Positions 25,561 to 35,142 of a stretch of 64,000 nt of DNA are shown in pieces. The stretch's first letter is position 1. Each line of letters opens with the position of its first letter. Under the pieces are notes generated by a model. It searched no databases, was not told where the DNA came from, and saw only the letters and a program-made list of their open reading frames with translations. The stretch lies in assembly GCF_015351395.1 (NCBI RefSeq), contig NZ_JADKPV010000003.1:164618-228617 (forward strand), written 5' to 3'. Both the position numbers and the translations under genes were made by a program. This DNA is from Savagea serpentis. Its GTDB lineage: Bacteria > Bacillota > Bacilli > Bacillales_A > Planococcaceae.

Positions 25561-26498
25561 TGTTTCGCACCTCCTTGCAATGCGACAGAATGCGTCTCTG
25601 TTAATGACTGTAAATCATACACTCGACCATCTTCACTGTAGTAAGCATCATGTTGTTCACGGTATAAACGGTTCACTTCTTCACGTAAAACCTTTTTATC
25701 TATACGTTTTTCGGGTTCCATTTCAGGAATTGCCGCAAGCAAACGTTTCGTATACGGATGTTGCGCATTTTCGAAAATATCGTCACGCGTTCCTTCTTCT
25801 ACGAGACGGCCATTATGCATAATGCCGAGTCGGTCGCTCATGTGACGAACGATGCCTAAATCGTGAGAAATAAACAAATACGTTAAATCAAATTCTTCTT
25901 GAATGTCTTGCATGAAGTTTAGTACTTGCGCTTGAACCGATACGTCAAGAGCAGAAACAGGTTCATCAGCGATAATCAATTTTGGGTTCAGCGTTAAGGC
26001 GCGCGCAATTCCGATTCGTTGACGTTGTCCTCCTGAGAACTGATGAGGATATTTATAAATCGATTCCGGCGTCAATCCGACACGCTCGACGAGTTCTTGT
26101 ACGCGAAGCAGTTCTTCTGTCGGCGATAATCGTTCAAAGTTACGAAGTGGCTCTGCAATGATGTTTAACACATTTTTTCGCGAATTTAATGATGAATACG
26201 GATCTTGAAAGACCATTTGAATATCTTGAATATATTTCCGACGGTCGCGATGTTTTAAGCTTACGAGATCTTCACCTTCAAAAATAATTTCTCCTTCTGT
26301 AACAGAGTTCAATCCGATGATCGCCCGGCCCGTCGTCGTCTTTCCACATCCGGACTCTCCGACAAGTCCGTAAGTTTCTCCTTTATCAAGTTCGAAACTC
26401 ACTCCATCGACAGCGCGAACATGATCTTTTACTGTGCGAAAAAAACCACCGCGAATCGGATAATGTACTTTTAAATTATTCACCTTAAGTAGTGACAT
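25557..26498 (-). CDS. oppF: Oligopeptide ABC transporter ATPase (OppF)
   Basis: A 313-residue ATP-binding subunit: Walker A GESGCGKTTT, signature SGGQRQRIGIARAL, Walker B LIIADEPVSALD and switch His in FISHDLG. The C-terminal AAIPEMEPEKR region belongs to the OppF/DppF tail. It overlaps oppD by 14 nt. It pairs with OppD to power OppBC. Confidence 0.92.
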   Translation of the reverse strand: MSLLKVNNLKVHYPIRGGFFRTVKDHVRAVDGVSFELDKGETYGLVGESGCGKTTTGRAIIGLNSVTEGEIIFEGEDLVSLKHRDRRKYIQDIQMVFQDPYSSLNSRKNVLNIIAEPLRNFERLSPTEELLRVQELVERVGLTPESIYKYPHQFSGGQRQRIGIARALTLNPKLIIADEPVSALDVSVQAQVLNFMQDIQEEFDLTYLFISHDLGIVRHMSDRLGIMHNGRLVEEGTRDDIFENAQHPYTKRLLAAIPEMEPEKRIDKKVLREEVNRLYREQHDAYYSEDGRVYDLQSLTETHSVALQGGAKQ

Positions 26499-27510
26499 CG
26501 TTCATCTCCCCTTCCTTTTCCTCAGGAAAGTAGAAATGCTGATAGCATGTGCAACGAACGAAATGGTTCGGCTCTACTTCTTCTAATGTTGGATTTTCGT
26601 GATGAGCACTTTCTGGAATCCAGGCAATACGCGGAGCAAAACGACAGCCGCTTCGCTCTAAATTTTGCAATGCTGGGACAACACCATCGATGACGTGTAA
26701 ACGCTCTTTTCCACCCGTATGAGAAGGAAGAGAATTTAATAACGAACGCGTATACGGATGGAGCGGATTTCGTATGAGCTTTGTCACTTCTGCAATTTCA
26801 ACAATTTGTCCTGCATACATGACCGCTACACGATCCGCCATCTCTGCGACGACACCCAAATCGTGTGTAATTAAAATAATTCCCGAATCCATCTCACTTT
26901 GAAGCGCTTTCATTAAATCCATAATTTGTGCCTGAATTGTTACATCAAGCGCAGTCGTCGGTTCGTCTGCGATGAGCAATACGGGATCACAAGCGAGTGC
27001 GATGGCAATAACGACACGTTGTCTCATTCCGCCTGATAACTCATGCGGATACTGATTATAAACGCGCTCTTCATTTCGAATACCGACGCGACGCAACAAC
27101 TCTAATGCATGCAATTTGCGATCGCGTTTCGACAATTCTTTCATATGATATTTCATCGGCTCTTCAATTTGAGCGCCGATCGTTGCAAGCGGATTTAATG
27201 CTGTCATAGGATCTTGGAAAATCATTCCGATTTCTTTACCACGAATTTGATTTAATTGTTTCAATGATAAATCTAATAAATTTTGATTTTGGAAATCAAT
27301 ATGCCCTTCAACTTTTGTTTGTTGCATATTATGGAGACCCATGATTGAAAGAGCTAGTGCGCTTTTACCGCTTCCCGATTCTCCTACAATGGCCAACACT
27401 TCATTTTTACGTACTTCTAAGTGAACATCGTCAACCGCAGCATAATACTCGCCTTGAATTCTAAACGATGTAGATAAGTTTTGAATCGTTAAAACTGGAC
27501 GTCCCATCAT
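26485..27510 (-). CDS. oppD: Oligopeptide ABC transporter ATPase (OppD)
   Basis: A 341-residue ATPase: Walker [12 protein letters not shown], signature [14 protein letters not shown], Walker [19 protein letters not shown] switch. The C-terminal oligopeptide/dipeptide domain has Cys in [10 protein letters not shown] and RCTCY; OppD/DppD proteins often hold an iron-sulfur cluster there. Two ATG codons (27510, 27507) follow GAGGGGGAAGG; the first is given. First gene of the operon, with a cre-like site 230 nt upstream. Confidence 0.92.
   Translation of the reverse strand: MMGRPVLTIQNLSTSFRIQGEYYAAVDDVHLEVRKNEVLAIVGESGSGKSALALSIMGLHNMQQTKVEGHIDFQNQNLLDLSLKQLNQIRGKEIGMIFQDPMTALNPLATIGAQIEEPMKYHMKELSKRDRKLHALELLRRVGIRNEERVYNQYPHELSGGMRQRVVIAIALACDPVLLIADEPTTALDVTIQAQIMDLMKALQSEMDSGIILITHDLGVVAEMADRVAVMYAGQIVEIAEVTKLIRNPLHPYTRSLLNSLPSHTGGKERLHVIDGVVPALQNLERSGCRFAPRIAWIPESAHHENPTLEEVEPNHFVRCTCYQHFYFPEEKEGEMNDVTT
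26899..26912. promoter_or_regulatory. Cre-like site inside oppD
   Basis: TTGAAGCGCTTTCA matches the CcpA consensus TGNAARCGNWWWCA at 13 of 14 positions. Intragenic cre sites can act as road-blocks; could be chance. Confidence 0.3.
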
Positions 27511-28120
27511 CCTTCCCCCTCACATTTCAATTTCTTTAAATATGGAATATAGATGTCGCACTTTTCTCAAAACAGCGAAACTATTCATCTACTTGAAAGA
27601 AATGACATATTCTTGTTTCAGTTCTCATTCATATGAAAATATATCTCCTTATATATAACAGTATACGTTAGTTACCATTCACGACTTTTTTATAAGAGAA
27701 AATTAAATAAATGGTGAATCATTCATGTTAAGAGATCAAATGATAACGCTTTCAAAAAATATGTTAATCTTCTGAAAATAAAGAGCGAAATGCTTTCATA
27801 CAGTGAATAAGCACTCATTGTAAACTTGTTCCTTAATATACTATACAAAGAAACGATTCACAATACTATTTTTGTGAAATACTAAATCATTCCGAAGACA
27901 AAAATCTATTTCCGCTTGTTTCTACCATATTTCGCAAATATATACTTGTAGTTTATCATCGAGATACGTTCTGTTGCAAGACAGAAATTAAAAATAGGTC
28001 AAAATTGTCATGTTAAGCTTCCATATATTTTCTTATTCCGAAAAATATTTTGTTTTCTTAATATTATAATTTTTCTTTACATTTTGAATTTTCTTATCTT
28101 TTTTAAAAATGAAGCGATGA
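27511..28120. other. Long AT-rich gap upstream of the opp operon
   Basis: About 610 nt without a credible gene. It contains a cre-like site (27741-27754) and should hold the opp promoter; TTAACA and TTTAAT about 18 nt apart (leftward, near 27700-27730) are a weak candidate. Long AT-rich leaders are common before CodY/CcpA-controlled opp operons. Confidence 0.4.
27741..27754. promoter_or_regulatory. Candidate CcpA cre site upstream of opp
   Basis: TGATAACGCTTTCA differs from the cre consensus at one position. It lies close to the expected opp promoter and would give carbon catabolite control. Confidence 0.5.
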
Positions 28121-28170
28121 AAAAAAGCTATCTAAAAAGTGAGAAGTTCCACTTTCCAGATAGCTTTTTC
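28121..28170. terminator. Intrinsic terminator of the YhgE-like gene
   Basis: AAAAAGCTATCT and AGATAGCTTTTT form the outer stem, with a second AAAGTG/CACTTT stem inside; leftward it ends in seven T. Confidence 0.85.
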
Positions 28171-28177
28171 ACCATCA

Positions 28178-31100
28178 TTAAATGACAATTTTACTTTTCT
28201 TCGCTTTTTCCATAAATCGGTCGCTCGACATGTTGAACAATCGTTTCAATGCAATCCCCGCAATGAAGGATAGGACGATGTACATCGAGATGTAGAACAT
28301 ATTTTTCCAAACGATGGACCATAAAATTCCTCCGACCGCTTCACGCAATAATGTAATCGCATGGGTGAACGGTAAAAATCGGTGAATTTCTTGGAAGAAA
28401 TCTGGCGCCATTTGGACAGGGAATGTCCCTCCTGATCCCCCGATTTGCATGACGAGGAGAACGATGGAGAACACTTTTCCTGTGTTTCCGAAAATCGACA
28501 CGAGTGTGTAGACGATTGTAATGAATACTGTACTGATCAGCATTCCAAGTAACACGAACATCAATTTATCGACGACATAGGTGCCCATTATAAAGATGTC
28601 TCCAATCGTTACAATAGCTGCTTGGATAATGCCGATTAAGACGAATAAAATCCAACGCCCAAAGTACGCTTCGTAACTCTTATAGTTTTCTTTATCATCG
28701 ACGTCCACTTTCAATCCTGAAACGAGTAATAGTCCACCTACCCATAATGCGAGCGTCGTATAGAATGGGTTCATTCCAGAACCGTAGTTCGGAATTGGGT
28801 ACAATTTATGTTCGTCTAGGTTGACAGGTTCTGCGAAAAATTCACTGACCCGCTGTGGATCATTACGTAAAAAGTCAATGAGCTCATCCAAATCTCCTTG
28901 GTCTTCCAATTCACGAATCTTGGCGGCGATATCGAGTGTCGCTTGCTTCGCATCTGGGAAGTGCTCTTCCACTTTATCTAATTTTTCACGACCTTTATCA
29001 ATTGCTTCGTCGACTTTCGTTACCGTATCTCGCATTTTTGGAACGGTTTCATCAACACGGTCGACAATTTTATCGAGTCGATCAACACTCGAATGCGCAC
29101 TTTCGAACATATCATCAAATTTTTTGCGCATATCTGTATCGACATAGACGGCTGAATCTAATAGAGATTGTTCTAAGTCGTACGCACGACGGTCGATATT
29201 GTCAAGCGTCTCTCCAATAGAAGCAGTCGTATCATTTAAACGAGCGATGAAATCATCGATAGACCCTTTAAATTCATCCAAATCTCGTTTTAATTTTTCG
29301 ATTCGCTCGACTTCCTTATCAAAAAATTCAATATCATCAATACGGTTCATTAAATCTTGAACCGAATCTTGCAAACTCGTTACCGTATCAACGGTATTCC
29401 CCACCTGATTAGACAAACGTTCCATTAAACTAATTAAACGTTTCGGGTTTTTCAGTTGGTCTTCAATCGCTTCGACAAGTTTCGTATTGAGTAAAGAAAG
29501 CTCGCGCAATTCTTCCATTTTCTTTTCAATATCTTTTTTATGTGACTCTAAATATTCGGTCGTCCGTTTAATACCCTCTATAATTTTATCTTCTTCGTAT
29601 GTCTTGTTTTCTTCCGGCTCTGCCGCTTTCACTTTTGTACTGAATAAGCTACGAGTATCATTTGCTGCTTGTTCTTCAGTAGGCTTTTCTTCTGTTGGTT
29701 TCTCTTCAGGAGCCGGTTCTGGTTTCTCCTCTGGTTGTGAAGGTTCTGGCTTCTCTTCCGGTTTTTCTTCCGGCTTTTCTTCCGGCTTCTCTTCCGGTTT
29801 ACTTTCTGAAGGTTTTTCCTCCGTCGGTTTCTCTTCAGGATTTGGTTCTGGCTTTTCTTCCGGTGTTTCTATGCCAGGGGTTTCCTCAGGTTTTGTTTCC
29901 GGTTTTTCTTCTGGTTTTGGACGTTCTGGTTTCGTCCCTTCCTTCGGACGTATTTCATCTTTGACTAATCCATGAAATTCTCCGATTGAGGCAACGAGCA
30001 AGTTCGTCTGTGTAAGCAGACCTTCTTTTTTCGTAATCCAGCCAGTTTCATCTTCAATTTTTTCTTTATTTTCTTTTAGCATGTCTTCTTTTTGTTTGAG
30101 TAAAGTTTCTCTATATGCTTTTAAGTCCGCTAACTTTTTCTTATCTTGTTCTAAAGCAATTTGCTTATCCACTGCGATTATTTCATCATTTACTTTATCG
30201 AACGTGTGGAGTCGCCCGACTTCACGGCGTAATGTACGCAATTCCGCTAACAAAGCATCCATATCTTTCGCACGTTCCGTTAAATCTGCGATCGGATATA
30301 CTTCTTTTTCGCCAGGTTTTTTCTCCAATTCGCGCTCATATGCTTTCATAATGAGCAAACGTCGATCTAAATCATTGCGGACACGCGTCGCTTCAATCGT
30401 CTTTTCACGTAATAATAATTGCGTCGCTAACAATTCTGATTTTGAAATTTCTTCTGTTTTCCATCGCTCCAATTGTGGAGCTAATGTTGTTTTTAAATAA
30501 GGATGAACCGGTTGGTTACGTGGATCTGGTGACTCCACATCTTCGCTATCCTTTTTCAAACGTTGTTTCGTTTTTTCCTGTTCGACAACGGTCGGATCTT
30601 CTGGCGTCGACCAAGCGGCTAGATCTTTGTACGTGTCTTTCAATTCTTCCAATAAATCGATGCGGAAATCAACGACGTTCAAAATGATATCTTCTAATGA
30701 CGTTAAAATACTACCGATCGTTTCATCGATTTTTTCCAATGTTTCTTTCATCGCTTGTATTGTTTTTAAATCGAGTAATTTTCCGTCTTTCAAATCTTGA
30801 ATATATCCATCGATGTCATACTGCAAGCGCAACAGTCGATCTTTTTGATCATCGAGACGATCCATAACTTTTTGGAGTCGCTCTTTCTCTTTCAAACTCG
30901 CATCTGTATCTTGTAAAAACTCGATGAGTTCGTCCAAACGGTCTTTCCCTTCATCGATGCGATCTTGCTGCTTTTCGAGTGAGTCAATCAATCGGTCGAC
31001 ATCTTGTTCACGATCTCGAATTTTGTCTGTCGTATTCGGAATATCACCGACTGTTTCACTCACTTTTATGAAGTTATCGGAAATGCGGTCCAATGTTTCA

Positions 31101-31882
31101 TGTAGTGATTCTTGGCTATCCGTCAAGCGTTCACGTAAGCGTTCATTCGATTCTCTCGCATCTCCCGCTACTTCTCCGACACGGTCTACCGCATCATATG
31201 AACGTGTAATCGCCGATTTCGCACGGTCTAAATCACGGTCTGCCGTGTGCATAAGTGATTCGATTTCTGGTAAATTCTCTTCCAGTTCAAAAACAGCATC
31301 TCGCACCTTTTGAATGGAATCATAATTATCTTCTAAACTAATGCCTAAATCATTGAACGCACCCATCATCGTTTTATTCACTTCTTCTACGAAATGACTT
31401 TGGATATTTTCCACGATGGCACTCGCTCCGGACCCTGCAACTTTCGGAGAAATCGCGTTCACTTTTTCGTTAATGTAATAATCGAGAACAGGTTTTTCAA
31501 TATCATCTGTAATGACACTCGTCAAATTTTCGGTGAAGTCTTCCGGGATTATAATAGCAGCATAATAATCGCCATGTTTGACACCGTGAATCGCTTCATC
31601 TTTTGTTACGAATTTCCATCCGAGTTTATCATTTTTAGCGAGTCCCGAGACAACATCGTCCCCGATATTCAGTTCTTTATCCTCCACGACAGCCCCTACG
31701 TCTGTACTGACAACGGCGACAGAAACACCACGTGTATTCGCATACGGATCCCATGATGCAGCAATATTAAGCCAAGCATATAAGGAAGGCAAAAACATCA
31801 AAGCGACGATTACAATAATCGACGCTGGGTTTTGCACGATGTTTTTTAAATCCGTTTTAAATATATGGAAAATATTTTTCAT
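28178..31882 (-). CDS. Giant YhgE/Pip-family membrane protein with coiled coil and PEEKP repeat insert
   Basis: A 1234-residue relative of phage infection protein (Pip) and YhgE, nearly twice their usual 700-900 residues. It starts with one span (IIVIVALMFLPSLYAWLNIAA) and the conserved PYANTRGVSVAVVSTD and DYYAAIIIPEDFT extracellular domain. Next come long heptad-rich coiled coils (about 200-620), a Pro/Glu/Lys repeat (about 640-740), more coiled coil (about 760-1000), and an ABC-2-type block of five or six spans at the C-terminus. ATG at 31882 follows GAGGAG. Relatives serve as phage receptors or, as EsaA, in type VII secretion; no ESX genes are nearby. The role is unknown, but a cell-surface stalk reaching through the wall fits. 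Confidence 0.85.
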   Translation of the reverse strand: MKNIFHIFKTDLKNIVQNPASIIVIVALMFLPSLYAWLNIAASWDPYANTRGVSVAVVSTDVGAVVEDKELNIGDDVVSGLAKNDKLGWKFVTKDEAIHGVKHGDYYAAIIIPEDFTENLTSVITDDIEKPVLDYYINEKVNAISPKVAGSGASAIVENIQSHFVEEVNKTMMGAFNDLGISLEDNYDSIQKVRDAVFELEENLPEIESLMHTADRDLDRAKSAITRSYDAVDRVGEVAGDARESNERLRERLTDSQESLHETLDRISDNFIKVSETVGDIPNTTDKIRDREQDVDRLIDSLEKQQDRIDEGKDRLDELIEFLQDTDASLKEKERLQKVMDRLDDQKDRLLRLQYDIDGYIQDLKDGKLLDLKTIQAMKETLEKIDETIGSILTSLEDIILNVVDFRIDLLEELKDTYKDLAAWSTPEDPTVVEQEKTKQRLKKDSEDVESPDPRNQPVHPYLKTTLAPQLERWKTEEISKSELLATQLLLREKTIEATRVRNDLDRRLLIMKAYERELEKKPGEKEVYPIADLTERAKDMDALLAELRTLRREVGRLHTFDKVNDEIIAVDKQIALEQDKKKLADLKAYRETLLKQKEDMLKENKEKIEDETGWITKKEGLLTQTNLLVASIGEFHGLVKDEIRPKEGTKPERPKPEEKPETKPEETPGIETPEEKPEPNPEEKPTEEKPSESKPEEKPEEKPEEKPEEKPEPSQPEEKPEPAPEEKPTEEKPTEEQAANDTRSLFSTKVKAAEPEENKTYEEDKIIEGIKRTTEYLESHKKDIEKKMEELRELSLLNTKLVEAIEDQLKNPKRLISLMERLSNQVGNTVDTVTSLQDSVQDLMNRIDDIEFFDKEVERIEKLKRDLDEFKGSIDDFIARLNDTTASIGETLDNIDRRAYDLEQSLLDSAVYVDTDMRKKFDDMFESAHSSVDRLDKIVDRVDETVPKMRDTVTKVDEAIDKGREKLDKVEEHFPDAKQATLDIAAKIRELEDQGDLDELIDFLRNDPQRVSEFFAEPVNLDEHKLYPIPNYGSGMNPFYTTLALWVGGLLLVSGLKVDVDDKENYKSYEAYFGRWILFVLIGIIQAAIVTIGDIFIMGTYVVDKLMFVLLGMLISTVFITIVYTLVSIFGNTGKVFSIVLLVMQIGGSGGTFPVQMAPDFFQEIHRFLPFTHAITLLREAVGGILWSIVWKNMFYISMYIVLSFIAGIALKRLFNMSSDRFMEKAKKSKIVI
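29748..29795. repeat. 12-bp tandem repeats encoding EEKP units
   Basis: Four units of GGYTTYTCTTCC (minus strand EEKP) sit within a longer degenerate Pro/Glu/Lys array (about 29690-29940). They produce long open frames on the opposite strand that are not genes. Confidence 0.75.
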
Positions 31883-32050
31883 ATCGATCTCCTCATCTTC
31901 ACTCATTCCATTACTAAAAAACTTTCCTTCGAGTCTCTTTGAATTGTTCTCATTTTACATGAATTAATGAAGAAAAGCCATTGAACACATATACTCATTC
32001 TTTTTATTTATTATTTTGAAATATCAATATGATCAATAATATCCTCATGA

Positions 32051-32101
32051 AAATTGGCTAGTATGGAGCCCGTGTTACTCTGACTCTATACTAGCCAATT
32101 T
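32051..32101 (-). terminator. Terminator-like hairpin after the gentisate/TRAP operon
   Basis: AAATTGGCTAGTAT pairs perfectly with ATACTAGCCAATTT (14 bp) around a 23-nt loop; leftward it is followed by only a short TTTT. It lies 77 nt past the last TRAP gene. Confidence 0.65.
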
Positions 32102-32177
32102 GCTAAGTACGCTTTTCGTTTTGGAATATTTATGATAAGTATGCTTTTTCTCTCCTATTTATAGGAGGCATTTCATA

Positions 32178-33455
32178 TTATGAATTAAGTAATGTTGGTA
32201 AATAAAGTGAAAGACTTGGAATATATGTGATGAGTAATAAGGCGATGAAAGAAGCTAATAAAAATGGCCAAATCGCCTTTATAAGTTTCGGTAAAGGTAC
32301 ATCTGATAACGACGATGCGATATACAAACCTGAACCAACAGGAGGCGTTAATAAACCGATTGTTAAGTTAATACTAATAATAACACCGAAATGAATCGGA
32401 TTAATTCCATATGTCGCTAAAAGTGGAGTGAAAATTGGAACTAAAATGATGAGTGCTGCAATTCCATCCATAAACATACCGATGAAAAGTAAAAACAAGT
32501 TAACAATTAATAAAAAGAGTAATGGATTGTCTGTTAAAGTTACCATCCATTGTGCAATCTTTTGCGGAGCTTGTTCAAACGATAACATCCATCCAAATAA
32601 ACCAGCCATCGCAATTAATAATGTAATGACTGCTGTTGTCATAACGGTATTAGAAAGTATTTGTGGTATTTTTTTAAAGTTAAGTTCTCGGTAAAAAACA
32701 CCTCCTACGAAAATAGCGAGAACACAAGCAATGGCCGCTGACTCTGTCGCTGTAAACGTTCCGCTTAAAATACCGAAAATAATCGTAGTCGGTACGAGCA
32801 ATGCCGGAATGACTTTAATGAAAGATTGTAATACTTCCTTCATTTGTGCACGCTCTTTCACAGGCCAATTCTCTTTCATTCCGATAAGCGTAATGAGTAA
32901 AATAAACACGAGCGCTAAAACGAGTCCAGGTAATACTCCAGCCATAAACATCGATCCGATGGAAACACCTGAACCGACACCGTAAATAATAAATAACATA
33001 CTTGGTGGAATAATCGGGCCTAAAAGTCCTGCTGCTGCTGTTGTCGCTGCACTAAACTCTCTTGAGTATCCTTCTTTTTCCATCGAAGGAACCATCGTGC
33101 GACTCATCATCGCAATTTGAGCGGTCGCTGATCCGATAATGGATGCTAGTAACATATTCGCGACGACGTTAACATAAGCGAGTCCACCTTTAAAGTGGCC
33201 GATAAACTTTTGAGCGAATTCAATGAGACGTTTCGTGATTCCCCCATTATTCATCAATTCTCCTGCTAACATAAATAAGGGTATCGCAAGTAGTCCGTAG
33301 TTTTCCATTGCGGAATATAATCGCTGAGGAGCCGTATCGATTAAACCTGCTGAACCAGATGCAAAAATATAAACAATAGTCGTCATACCGAGCACAAAAG
33401 CAATCGGTACATTTAATAGAAGGAATATCGCAAAGGCGATTAAAGCGATCGTCAT
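32178..33455 (-). CDS. dctM: TRAP transporter large membrane subunit of the gentisate locus (DctM)
   Basis: A 425-residue channel subunit with about 12 spans. Markers: FLLLNVPIAFVLGM at the N-terminus, LLAIPLFMLAGELM, SATAQIAMMSRTMVPSMEKEGY and ISINLTIGLLTPPVGSGLYIA. It begins 2 nt after the dctQ stop with GGAGGTG inside dctQ. Not a close copy of the DctM at 14-15 kb, so it was not made by local duplication. Last gene of the aromatic operon; expected to import the aromatic acid or a related acid. Confidence 0.92.
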   Translation of the reverse strand: MTIALIAFAIFLLLNVPIAFVLGMTTIVYIFASGSAGLIDTAPQRLYSAMENYGLLAIPLFMLAGELMNNGGITKRLIEFAQKFIGHFKGGLAYVNVVANMLLASIIGSATAQIAMMSRTMVPSMEKEGYSREFSAATTAAAGLLGPIIPPSMLFIIYGVGSGVSIGSMFMAGVLPGLVLALVFILLITLIGMKENWPVKERAQMKEVLQSFIKVIPALLVPTTIIFGILSGTFTATESAAIACVLAIFVGGVFYRELNFKKIPQILSNTVMTTAVITLLIAMAGLFGWMLSFEQAPQKIAQWMVTLTDNPLLFLLIVNLFLLFIGMFMDGIAALIILVPIFTPLLATYGINPIHFGVIISINLTIGLLTPPVGSGLYIASSLSDVPLPKLIKAIWPFLLASFIALLLITYIPSLSLYLPTLLNS

Positions 33456-33456
33456 A

Positions 33457-33948
33457 TTACTTCACCTCCGCTTCATACATCGCGACTTGAATCCATTGAG
33501 ACAGAACGTGAATAAACATAAAAGTGAAACTGATCGGTATACATAAATAAGCATACACTTTTGGCCATTTTAATGTGCTTAATTGTTGGACGGCAATGTT
33601 TGGAGAAGTTAACCATCCAATTGATATCCATAACATAAAGCCAATGAATGCTAACAATAATCCTAAGCTAATCAACTCGACTATTTTTTTCGTTTTTCCA
33701 TGTAAAGCGTCTGTCAGCATGGATACAGATGGTGACACTTTCTTTTTAATACCCATACTTCCTCCGATAAAAGTAATCCAAGCTAATGAAAATAACGCTA
33801 GCTCATCAGACCAAATGAGTGGCTTTTCTAAAATGTAACGGTAGAGTACCCCTAAAGATAATGTCAACAAAATGACTGCTCCAAACAGCATAGCGATCGC
33901 CTGTTCAATGCGAAAAACGAAATCGCTTATTTTTTGAACTGCTTTCAT
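33457..33948 (-). CDS. dctQ: TRAP transporter small membrane subunit of the gentisate locus (DctQ)
   Basis: A 163-residue protein with four spans; IWSDELALFSLAWITFIGGS is the DctQ signature. ATG at 33948 has AAAAGGAG upstream; an open stretch of 19 codons before it is not used. It is separated from the binding-protein gene by hairpins that may lower expression of the membrane subunits. Confidence 0.9.
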   Translation of the reverse strand: MKAVQKISDFVFRIEQAIAMLFGAVILLTLSLGVLYRYILEKPLIWSDELALFSLAWITFIGGSMGIKKKVSPSVSMLTDALHGKTKKIVELISLGLLLAFIGFMLWISIGWLTSPNIAVQQLSTLKWPKVYAYLCIPISFTFMFIHVLSQWIQVAMYEAEVK

Positions 33949-33989
33949 CGTCGTTCCACTCCTTTTTAAATCTCTTACTTTACATACAA

Positions 33990-34030
33990 GAAAAGCGAAG
34001 CACATTTCATACTCGAGGCGCTTCGCTTCT
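33990..34030 (-). other. Intercistronic hairpin between dctP and dctQ
   Basis: Leftward, AGAAGCGAAGC pairs with GCTTCGCTTTTCT around an 18-nt loop, with only a weak T run. A second weaker pair (ATCGCTA/TAGCGAT, 34055-34086) overlaps the dctP stop. This looks like a processing or partial-termination site that lets the binding protein be made in excess. Confidence 0.5.
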
Positions 34031-34085
34031 CTTTCTTACTACAGCATTTACAAAATCGCTACCGCTGTTTTGTTGGAAATAGCGA

Positions 34086-35117
34086 TCAATTGTTTAATGA
34101 TTTTTCAATGAATCGTTTAATAATATCTGATTTCTCTGAGTATTGTTCGCGGACAGATGTTGTGGCTTTTTCAAATGTTTCAGGTGAATCGAATGTCGCT
34201 ACTTCTACGCCAAGCTTTTTCAGTTCCTCTAAATTTGTCGCTTCGCGAGCAACTGCTTCATCCGCTCCCCAGTCAACTGCATTTTTCACTGCCTTCTGAA
34301 CAATCTTTTGCTCCTCTTCTGATAAACCGTCAAAGATTTTACTGCTCATAACGACAACAGTTGGGAATGTCATATGGTTCGTCAATGTTAAATAGTTTGC
34401 ATTTTCATAATATTTTTCTGTCATCAATGCGTCTAAATCGATATCCATTCCATCAATGACACCTGTTTGAAGGGATGTATACACTTCTGGAAGTGGCATA
34501 GCTGTTGGACCTGCCCCTGTTTCTTCCCAGAAGCTTTGCATTGCTGGGCTACCAATAATACGCATTTTTTTACCTTTTAAATCTTCTTGTGATTCAATAA
34601 ATCCATCTTTTGATAAAATATGACGATTACCTGCAAAAGCAAAATCTAAACCGACTAATCCTTGTGAGTTTAATTCACTCAACATTTCTTTCACTTCTTC
34701 AGATTCGCGCATTTTCACCGCTTCTGTTAAGTCTTCAAAAACAAACGGCATAAACCAACCGTTCAATGATTCTTCTCGTGTACTCATATAAGCATTCGTC
34801 AAAAATCCGAAATCGAGTGTTCCTGTTTCTAATTGTTGTACCATATCTGCTTCTAGACCCAATGACGCTGCTGAATAAATAGTAGCCGTCATCTTGCCCT
34901 CTGATAACGCTTCCAATTCTTCTTTAAATTTTTCAGCTGTCTTATGCCATACATGTGTTTCTTGAACGACGTGTGAAATTTTAAAATTATGTTCATTGAC
35001 ACCTGTTGCTGGTTCCCCATTTTCTTTACTATTTGTCGCTTCATTTTTATCACCGCATGCAGCTAAAACAAGCATTAAACTAATCATCGCGACGATTAAC
35101 CAATTTTTCTTCATCAT
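34086..35117 (-). CDS. dctP: TRAP transporter substrate-binding lipoprotein of the gentisate locus (DctP)
   Basis: A 343-residue lipoprotein with lipobox LVLAACGD. The DctP cleft motifs include GKKMRIIGSPAMQSFWEETG, where the Arg normally binds a carboxylate, and QTGVIDGMDID. Two adjacent ATG codons follow GAGGG. It sits 25 nt after gentisate dioxygenase in the same operon, so its ligand is probably 3-hydroxybenzoate, gentisate or a relative. TRAP uptake of aromatic acids is less common than MFS uptake. Confidence 0.9.
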   Translation of the reverse strand: MMKKNWLIVAMISLMLVLAACGDKNEATNSKENGEPATGVNEHNFKISHVVQETHVWHKTAEKFKEELEALSEGKMTATIYSAASLGLEADMVQQLETGTLDFGFLTNAYMSTREESLNGWFMPFVFEDLTEAVKMRESEEVKEMLSELNSQGLVGLDFAFAGNRHILSKDGFIESQEDLKGKKMRIIGSPAMQSFWEETGAGPTAMPLPEVYTSLQTGVIDGMDIDLDALMTEKYYENANYLTLTNHMTFPTVVVMSSKIFDGLSEEEQKIVQKAVKNAVDWGADEAVAREATNLEELKKLGVEVATFDSPETFEKATTSVREQYSEKSDIIKRFIEKSLNN

Positions 35118-35142
35118 CCATATCCCTCATTTGCTTTATAAT

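Noticed and set aside
29690..29940. Repetitive tract that might be taken for a CRISPR array or VNTR element
   Set aside because: Repeat units are 12 bp, degenerate and in frame with a coding Pro/Glu/Lys region; there are no spacers of constant length. No CRISPR array exists in the window.
28821..31756. Several long plus-strand frames opposite the YhgE-like gene, rich in Ser, Leu and Val-Phe-Leu-Pro
   Set aside because: They mirror the coiled coil and EEKP repeats of the real gene in other frames and have no ribosome sites.
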